A program made the translations under genes and the position numbers. This document shows, one piece after another, positions 5,789 through 9,497 of a stretch of DNA of 9,497 nt; positions within the stretch are counted from its first letter, which is position 1; each line of letters starts with the position of its first letter. The stretch is taken from the NCBI GenBank assembly GCA_014859075.1, contig JACUUW010000065.1, positions 1-9,497 of the forward strand, in the 5' to 3' direction. The DNA comes from Desulforudis sp. GTDB taxonomy: Bacteria; Bacillota; Desulfotomaculia; Desulfotomaculales; Desulforudaceae. The notes under the pieces were generated by a model. The model had not been told where the DNA came from, did no database searches, and saw nothing but the letters and a program-made list of their open reading frames with translations.

Positions 5789-5833
5789 ATCGGGTGCGGG
5801 ACAGGCTCTGCAAATGTCTGCGGCTGTGCATAA
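5783..5833 (-). promoter_or_regulatory. DnaA boxes in the dnaA-dnaN spacer
   Basis: TTATGCACA (minus strand, 5825-5833) is a perfect DnaA box of the TTATNCACA type, just after the dnaA stop. ATTTGCACA (5783-5791) is a two-mismatch box closer to the DnaA-trio. Together with the trio they form the downstream half of a bipartite Bacillus-like origin. Confidence 0.65.
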
Positions 5834-5839
5834 GATTCT

Positions 5840-7183
5840 TTATTGTTTTTGGACACGGCGAATCAGTTCGTTGATCATTTCCTGGAGGCTTATATCCTCC
5901 TGCATCTCGTGATTGATTTTTTCACAGGCGTGAATCACCGTGGTGTGGTCCCGGCCGCCGAATTCGTCGCCGATTTTGGGCAGTGAAAGATCGGTGAGTT
6001 CCCGGGTGAGGTACATGGCGATTTGCCGCGGGAAAGCCACGGCGCGGGTCCTCTTCTTGGCTTTCATTTCTTCCGGACGCAGCTTGAAGTACTGGGCCAC
6101 CACCTCCTGGATGAGGGGACAGTTGATCTGCCGCGGCTTGTGGGGCGGCAGAATGTCCTTGAGGATTTCGGCGGCTTTGTCCGGGGTAACCTCGGTCCGG
6201 GTCAGAGAGGTATAGGCGGAAACCCGGACAAAGGCGCCTTCCAATTCCCGGATGTTGGACTGAATCCGGTCGGCGATGTACAGAATGGTCTCGTCGGGGA
6301 CGAGGTTGTTCTGTTCGCTCTGTGATTTCTTGCGTAGAATGGCGATGCGGGTTTCCAGGTCTGGGATCTGGATGTCTGTGATCAGTCCCCATTCGAATCG
6401 GGACCGCAACCTTTCCTCCAAAGTGGGGATTTCTTTTGGGGGTCGGTCGCTGGAAATAACGACTTGTTTATTATCTTCATAAAGGCTGTTGAAAGTGTGG
6501 AAAAACTCTTCCTGGGTCCGTTCCTTGCCGGCAAGGAACTGGATGTCGTCCACCAGGAGGATGTCGATGCCGCGGTACTTGCTCCGGAACTGCGGGGTTT
6601 GGTCGTCCTTGATTGCGTTGATCAATTCGTTGGTGAACCTTTCCGAAGTCACGTAAGCTACTTTGTACTGGTGGGCAAATTTGTACAGGATGTGGTGGCC
6701 GATGGCGTGCATCAGGTGAGTTTTCCCCAACCCCACCCCGCCGTATATGAACAAGGGATTATATGCCGTAACCGGCGTATCGGCGACCGCGAAAGACGCG
6801 GCGTGGGCAAACCGGTTACTGTTGCCCACCACGAAAGAATCAAAGGTGTACTTTGGATTCAAACTGGAGAGATCGGTCAGTAACTTATCCTGGGAAGCAC
6901 GGACTAAATGTTTTTGAATTTCCGGTACTTCCCGCGACAGTAAAAATTTGAGGCCCACTTCGTGACTTAGAAGGGTTTCAAAGGCCTCTTTGATCTGCGG
7001 CGCGTAACGTTCGTGCAGCCAATCGCGTGAGAAGTGATTCGGCACCTCAATCAGGATGGTGTTATTATGATAGGCGATCGGTCGCAACGGTCGCAGCCAA
7101 TGGTCATAGGACTGCCGGTTCACTTTCCGCTCCAGACCCTGCAGCACCTGATACCAAACAGCCAGAATCTCCGGTGGAACCAT
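5840..7183 (-). CDS. dnaA: Chromosomal replication initiator protein DnaA
   Basis: DnaA is the AAA+ initiator that binds DnaA boxes, oligomerises with ATP and opens oriC. The 447-residue product has normal length. Seen in order: the N-terminal domain with NRQSYDHWLRPL (22-33); a short linker; the AAA+ core with KYTFDSFVVGNSNRFAHAA (111-129), Walker A GGVGLGKTH (148-156), Walker B LLVDDIQFL (209-217) and the arginine-finger region LRSRFEWGL (259-267); and the C-terminal helix-turn-helix with the DnaA signature GGRDHTTVIHACEKI (409-423). The start is ATG at 7183, with GGGGAGG (7189-7195) five bases upstream. An in-frame ATG at 7213 would add ten residues, and the frame is open to 7243, but these lie in a tandem repeat and lack good ribosome binding sites. 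DnaA boxes both upstream and downstream, some overlapping its likely promoter, suggest autoregulation. Confidence 0.98.
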   Translation of the reverse strand: MVPPEILAVWYQVLQGLERKVNRQSYDHWLRPLRPIAYHNNTILIEVPNHFSRDWLHERYAPQIKEAFETLLSHEVGLKFLLSREVPEIQKHLVRASQDKLLTDLSSLNPKYTFDSFVVGNSNRFAHAASFAVADTPVTAYNPLFIYGGVGLGKTHLMHAIGHHILYKFAHQYKVAYVTSERFTNELINAIKDDQTPQFRSKYRGIDILLVDDIQFLAGKERTQEEFFHTFNSLYEDNKQVVISSDRPPKEIPTLEERLRSRFEWGLITDIQIPDLETRIAILRKKSQSEQNNLVPDETILYIADRIQSNIRELEGAFVRVSAYTSLTRTEVTPDKAAEILKDILPPHKPRQINCPLIQEVVAQYFKLRPEEMKAKKRTRAVAFPRQIAMYLTRELTDLSLPKIGDEFGGRDHTTVIHACEKINHEMQEDISLQEMINELIRRVQKQ

Positions 7184-7190
7184 GGCGTCC

Positions 7191-7254
7191 TCCCCAAAAA
7201 AGTTTTCAATCATGAACAGGCATATCCCCAAAAAAGTTTTCAATCATGAACAGG
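7191..7254. repeat. 30-bp perfect tandem repeat over the dnaA start region
   Basis: The 30 bases at 7191-7220 recur exactly at 7225-7254, separated by CATA (period 34). On the minus strand each copy holds CCTGTTCATGATTGAAAA, then CTTTTTTGGGGA. Only the dnaA-proximal copy is followed by GGACGCC-ATG, which completes the GGGGAGG ribosome binding site for the true start. The distal copy's ATG (7247) opens a 13-codon leader ORF ending at 7206; the proximal copy's ATG (7213) is in frame with dnaA. Because 34 is not a multiple of three, the two ATGs are in different frames. Confidence 0.97.
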
Positions 7255-7336
7255 AAATCCACAACGTTATACACAGGGTGTGAATCCGGACGTTGTCAAT
7301 AATAAACAATATCAGATTTTCCAGCAGTTATCAACA
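7255..7336 (+). promoter_or_regulatory. DnaA box cluster upstream of dnaA
   Basis: TTATACACA (7267-7275) fits the TTATNCACA box exactly. TTATCAACA (7328-7336) has one mismatch and AAATCCACA (7255-7263) has two. All lie on the plus strand. An AT-rich run (TGTCAATAATAAACAATATC, 7294-7313) separates them. The cluster overlaps both possible dnaA promoter arrangements. Confidence 0.7.
7306..7334 (-). promoter_or_regulatory. dnaA: Candidate dnaA promoter
   Basis: On the minus strand TTGATA (7329-7334, five of six) and TATTGT (7306-7311, four of six) are 17 bases apart. The -35 lies inside the DnaA-box-like TTATCAACA, so DnaA could repress its own gene. An alternative is the perfect TTGACA at 7294-7299 with TATAAC at 7266-7271, but its 22-base spacing is too long for a normal sigma-A promoter. 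Confidence 0.4.
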
Positions 7337-7390
7337 GACAAGGGATTTATGAGCAATAAAAACATACGCCGTCCGCCGGTTTTCAACGCC

Positions 7391-7420
7391 TTGACTGGCG
7401 TGGGACGGATACTTTATAAT
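7391..7420 (+). promoter_or_regulatory. rpmH: Strong sigma-A promoter of rpmH-rnpA operon
   Basis: TTGACT (7391-7396, five of six) and a perfect TATAAT (7415-7420) are separated by 18 bases. Transcription should begin near 7427, giving a leader of about 45 bases before the rpmH start at 7471. This is the best promoter in the window and probably drives rpmH, rnpA, yidD, yidC and jag. Confidence 0.85.
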
Positions 7421-7470
7421 GAACGTTGATCCCTATTCGGTTTCCAGGATTTGCCCGGGAGGTGTTAACA

Positions 7471-7605
7471 TTGAAAAGGACGTACCAGCCGAAAAAGAGA
7501 AGGAGAAAACGGTTACATGGATTTCTTCGCCGCATGCGGACCAAATCCGGGCGTAACGTGATTAAACGGAGAAGGGCCAGAGGAAGAAAAGTGCTGTCAG
7601 CGTAG
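7471..7605 (+). CDS. rpmH: 50S ribosomal protein L34
   Basis: L34 is a very basic 44-residue protein of the large ribosomal subunit that binds 23S rRNA. The product begins MKRTYQPKKRRRKRLHGFL, continues RRMRTKSGRNVIKRRRARGR and ends KVLSA, which is the canonical L34 sequence at full length. The start is TTG at 7471, with GGGAGGTG (7457-7464) six bases upstream. It is first in the rightward operon, with a strong promoter before it, and is followed at once by rnpA, the universal bacterial arrangement beside dnaA. Confidence 0.97.
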   Translation: MKRTYQPKKRRRKRLHGFLRRMRTKSGRNVIKRRRARGRKVLSA

Positions 7606-7662
7606 GGCCGCTTGCAGGCCTTTTTGTATGGGGAAGCACGGAGTGAATGTACGGCTTTGGTT

Positions 7663-7986
7663 ATGGCAATAATCACCATTAAGGAGAACCGGACGTACCG
7701 GCGGGTATTCGCCAACGGCAGATACAAGGCTGACAGGTTGCTCGTGGTGTACCGGTTGTCCAATGCGACTGCCGGTTGCCGTTTTGGATTCACGGTGAGC
7801 CGGAAAATCGGCAAAGCGGTGGTTAGAAACCGGGTCAGGCGGCAGTTGAAAGAGATTTGCCGTCTGAACCAGGAAGCCTTTAAACCTGGTAATGATTACG
7901 TGATCGTCGCCCGGCCCGCGGCGGCGCGGGCTGATTACCGTACCTTGAACGATAGTTTGTTGAGGCTGGCAGGGAATTTGAAATGA
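7663..7986 (+). CDS. rnpA: Ribonuclease P protein component
   Basis: RnpA is the protein cofactor of the RNA enzyme that trims tRNA 5' leaders. The 107-residue form (normal size) begins MAIITIKENRTYRRVFANGR and shows FGFTVSRKIGKAVVRNRVRRQLKEI (41-65) with the family's RNR motif at 55-57, then DYVIVARPAAA (78-88). The start is uncertain. ATG at 7663 gives the family-like N-terminus; TTG at 7657 is better spaced from GGAGTGA (7640-7646); and the frame is open back to a TTG at 7612, seven bases after rpmH, which would add 17 residues not seen in the family. Its TGA stop overlaps the yidD ATG (ATGA), so the two are translationally coupled. Confidence 0.94.
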   Translation: MAIITIKENRTYRRVFANGRYKADRLLVVYRLSNATAGCRFGFTVSRKIGKAVVRNRVRRQLKEICRLNQEAFKPGNDYVIVARPAAARADYRTLNDSLLRLAGNLK

Positions 7987-8198
7987 TGTTGTGCCGGAAG
8001 TTTGCAATCGGCCTGATCAGGGTATACCAGGTGGGTATTTCGCCGTTTTTCCCGTCTACCTGCCGTTTCTACCCTTCTTGTTCCGAATATGCCGTACAGG
8101 CTATTGTAAAGTACGGTTTATGGCGTGGTGGGGCAAAGGCCTGTCGGCGTGTCCTGCGGTGTCACCCCTTTTCCCCGGGCGGTCATGACCCGGCTTAA
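7983..8198 (+). CDS. yidD: Membrane protein insertion efficiency factor YidD
   Basis: YidD is a small membrane-associated protein that helps YidC insert inner-membrane proteins. The 71-residue product has an amphipathic N-terminal helix (FAIGLIRVYQVGISPF), the conserved CRFYPSCSEYAVQAI with its two Cys (positions 27 and 33), GLWRGGAKACRRVLRCHPF and a GGHDPA end, all typical of the family. The start is ATG at 7983, overlapping the rnpA stop by four bases; ATG at 7986 is the alternative. yidC begins just two bases after its stop, so the order rnpA-yidD-yidC is tightly packed. Confidence 0.95.
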   Translation: MMLCRKFAIGLIRVYQVGISPFFPSTCRFYPSCSEYAVQAIVKYGLWRGGAKACRRVLRCHPFSPGGHDPA

Positions 8199-8200
8199 CT

Positions 8201-9202
8201 TTGTTTGTGGGGGTTGTTGAGCAGTTGTTTGAGGCGATTGGCAACGGGATGGCGGCGTTCATTGTCTGGCTGTACGGACTGACGGTTACAATAGGCCTGC
8301 CCAGTTTCGGCCTGGCGATCATCATGGTAACGATTCTGATTAAAGTGGCCCTGCACCCCTTGACGCGGATCCAGATGCGTTCGATGGCCCAGATGAGCCA
8401 ACTGCAGCCGGAGATCAAAAAGATCCAGGATGCCTACGGCAAAGACAAGCAAAAAATGCAGCAGAAAATGATGGAACTGTACAAGGAGCGAAAGGTCAAC
8501 CCGATGTCCGGGTGCCTGCTGCTCCTGATCCAGCTGCCGATTCTGATCGCCCTGTACCGGGCGCTCTTCAACTTTGATCCGCAAACCGTCAGGGACCCGG
8601 AACATCTACGATTCTTATGGGTGCCGGATCTCACTGCGCAAAGTCCGGGTCCGTTCTTTTGGCAACAGCCACAGATCCAGGATGCCGTGGCTAACGTTGC
8701 CATTTACGATCCGGCGTGGGCGGTATTGATCCTGCCGCTGTTGGCCGCCGGAACCACCTATTGGCAGGCGAAACTGAGCATGGCGTTGAGCGCGGGCGGC
8801 GGCAACCCCACTCAGGAATCGATGCAGAGAATGATGCTCACCATGATGCCGGTATTTATCGGTTACATCAGCGCCATATTTCCGGCCGGTTTGGCGTTGT
8901 ACTGGGTAACCTTTAACGCGGTGGGGATTGCGCAGCAGGCGATGATTAACAAACAGTTGTTGACAGGTAAGCCCGCGGAGCAAAAGGAAACCGCTGCCAT
9001 GGAGTATGAAGGCGGAGGAAAGAAGGAAAAAGCCGGCAAGGTGGCGACCGTCGGCGAGCCTGCTCCTGTGAAAAACCCGGCCAAGAAACCGGCCGGGGAT
9101 GAAAAACCCGTAAAGGGCAGGCGCGGTAAGCCCGGCAAGGAGGAGGTAGCGAAGAGTGAAGGTGGTCGAAGGAAACGGAAGAAACGTGGAGGAGGCGGTT
9201 GA
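8201..9202 (+). CDS. yidC: Membrane protein insertase YidC/SpoIIIJ with long basic tail
   Basis: YidC inserts and folds inner-membrane proteins, alone or with SecYEG. The Gram-positive five-helix layout is visible: a helix near residues 30-55 (GLAIIMVTILIKVALHPL) with Lys48 where related insertases carry the groove Arg; the cytoplasmic coiled-coil hairpin MAQMSQLQPEIKKIQDAYG; NPMSGCLLLLIQLPILIALY (100-119); a helix at 172-184; and a final pair ending at about residue 245. No cleavable lipoprotein signal is seen. After residue 255 comes a Lys/Arg/Gly-rich tail of about 78 residues ending RRKRKKRGGGG, longer than in most Firmicutes and likely ribosome-binding. The start is poorly marked: TTG 8201 is given, with GTG 8207 or TTG 8225 possible. 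Its last 47 bases overlap jag. Confidence 0.93.
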   Translation: MFVGVVEQLFEAIGNGMAAFIVWLYGLTVTIGLPSFGLAIIMVTILIKVALHPLTRIQMRSMAQMSQLQPEIKKIQDAYGKDKQKMQQKMMELYKERKVNPMSGCLLLLIQLPILIALYRALFNFDPQTVRDPEHLRFLWVPDLTAQSPGPFFWQQPQIQDAVANVAIYDPAWAVLILPLLAAGTTYWQAKLSMALSAGGGNPTQESMQRMMLTMMPVFIGYISAIFPAGLALYWVTFNAVGIAQQAMINKQLLTGKPAEQKETAAMEYEGGGKKEKAGKVATVGEPAPVKNPAKKPAGDEKPVKGRRGKPGKEEVAKSEGGRRKRKKRGGGG

Positions 9203-9497
9203 AGAGGCCTTGCGGGAACTCGGAGTGCCGCGTGATCGAGTAGATGTTGAGATAGTAGCAGAGCCGTCCCGGGGATTCTTGGGGATTCTCGGGAGCCGCC
9301 CAGCACGGGTCCGGGTTTTATTGAGGGACACTGTTACGGACCGGGCCCGCGAATTGCTGGAACAGATTATGGGGGCGATCGGGGTCGAGGCGGTCATCTC
9401 CATCGAAGAGACCGACCACGAGATCAACATCTTCCTGGAAGGCGAGAATCTGGGCATTCTGATCGGCAGGCGGGGTGAAACCCTCAATGCCTTGCAG
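9156..9497 (+). CDS. jag: Jag/KhpB RNA-binding protein (SpoIIIJ-associated), partial
   Basis: Jag (KhpB, EloR) is a cytoplasmic RNA-binding protein encoded beside yidC in Gram-positives and linked to cell elongation and division. The 114 codons present show the Jag-N domain (NVEEAVEEALRELGV, then SRGFLGILGSRPARV at 38-52) and the start of the KH domain with its GxxG loop in LIGRRGETLNALQ (102-114). The remaining KH residues and the R3H domain lie beyond the right edge. The start is GTG at 9156, with an excellent AAGGAGGAGG ribosome binding site nine bases upstream that lies within yidC. The two genes overlap by 47 bases in different frames, so their translation is probably coupled. Confidence 0.94.
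   Translation, partial: MKVVEGNGRNVEEAVEEALRELGVPRDRVDVEIVAEPSRGFLGILGSRPARVRVLLRDTVTDRARELLEQIMGAIGVEAVISIEETDHEINIFLEGENLGILIGRRGETLNALQ

Larger units (their letters stand above)
7184..7470. other. oriC: oriC upstream half: dnaA-rpmH divergent spacer
   Basis: This 287-bp spacer separates divergent dnaA and rpmH, and gene direction flips here. It holds a 30-bp tandem repeat over the dnaA leader, DnaA boxes between 7255 and 7336, an AT-rich run (7295-7320), a dnaA promoter and a strong rpmH promoter. With the dnaA-dnaN elements it forms a bipartite origin. No gene is present. Confidence 0.8.

Noticed and set aside
8615..9487. 290-residue minus-strand frame opposite yidC and jag
   Set aside because: Antisense shadow of two well-supported genes.
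1..9497. CRISPR arrays, insertion sequences, tRNA or rRNA genes
   Set aside because: No spaced repeats, transposase motifs, tRNA or rRNA-like sequence were seen; the only long repeat is the two-copy dnaA leader duplication.

Overview
This window is the chromosomal replication-origin neighbourhood of a Gram-positive, low-to-medium GC bacterium of the Clostridia/Peptococcaceae type (Desulfotomaculum, Pelotomaculum or Desulforudis-like; the genus is a guess from gene order, protein style and base composition). The gene order is the classic rpmH-dnaA origin locus. dnaA, dnaN, recF, remB, gyrB, pyrE, a small membrane gene and gyrA run leftward on the minus strand. rpmH, rnpA, yidD, yidC and jag/khpB run rightward on the plus strand. 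Both arms therefore point away from the dnaA-rpmH spacer, as expected for leading-strand genes on either side of oriC. gyrA and jag are cut by the window edges.

Left part (1-1053): the 5' end of gyrA with its own extended -10 promoter, a 94-residue membrane protein of unknown function, and about 425 bp without a recognisable gene. That gap holds a perfect 11-bp hairpin, two palindromes, a possible 24-codon small ORF and two DnaA-box-like sequences. Middle (1054-4582): pyrE placed between the gyrase genes, a complete gyrB, remB, and a clearly broken recF. Origin core (4580-7470): dnaN, a dnaA-dnaN spacer with a DnaA box and a Bacillus-type DnaA-trio element, dnaA, and a dnaA-rpmH spacer with more DnaA boxes, divergent promoters and a 30-bp tandem repeat over the dnaA translation start. 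Right part (7471-9497): L34, the RNase P protein, and the membrane-insertion factors YidD and YidC, followed by the RNA-binding protein Jag.

The genes form two functional sets. The left set makes the initiator, the sliding clamp, gyrase and a biofilm/matrix regulator. The right set makes a ribosomal protein, a tRNA-processing subunit and the inner-membrane insertion machinery. The most striking finding is that recF, normally intact here, is a pseudogene: an amber codon lies inside its Walker A motif, the reading frame changes twice, and about 170 codons are missing from the middle. The other notable findings are the DnaA-trio layout between dnaA and dnaN and the duplicated dnaA leader. No wholly new system was found; this is a core locus with several unusual details.
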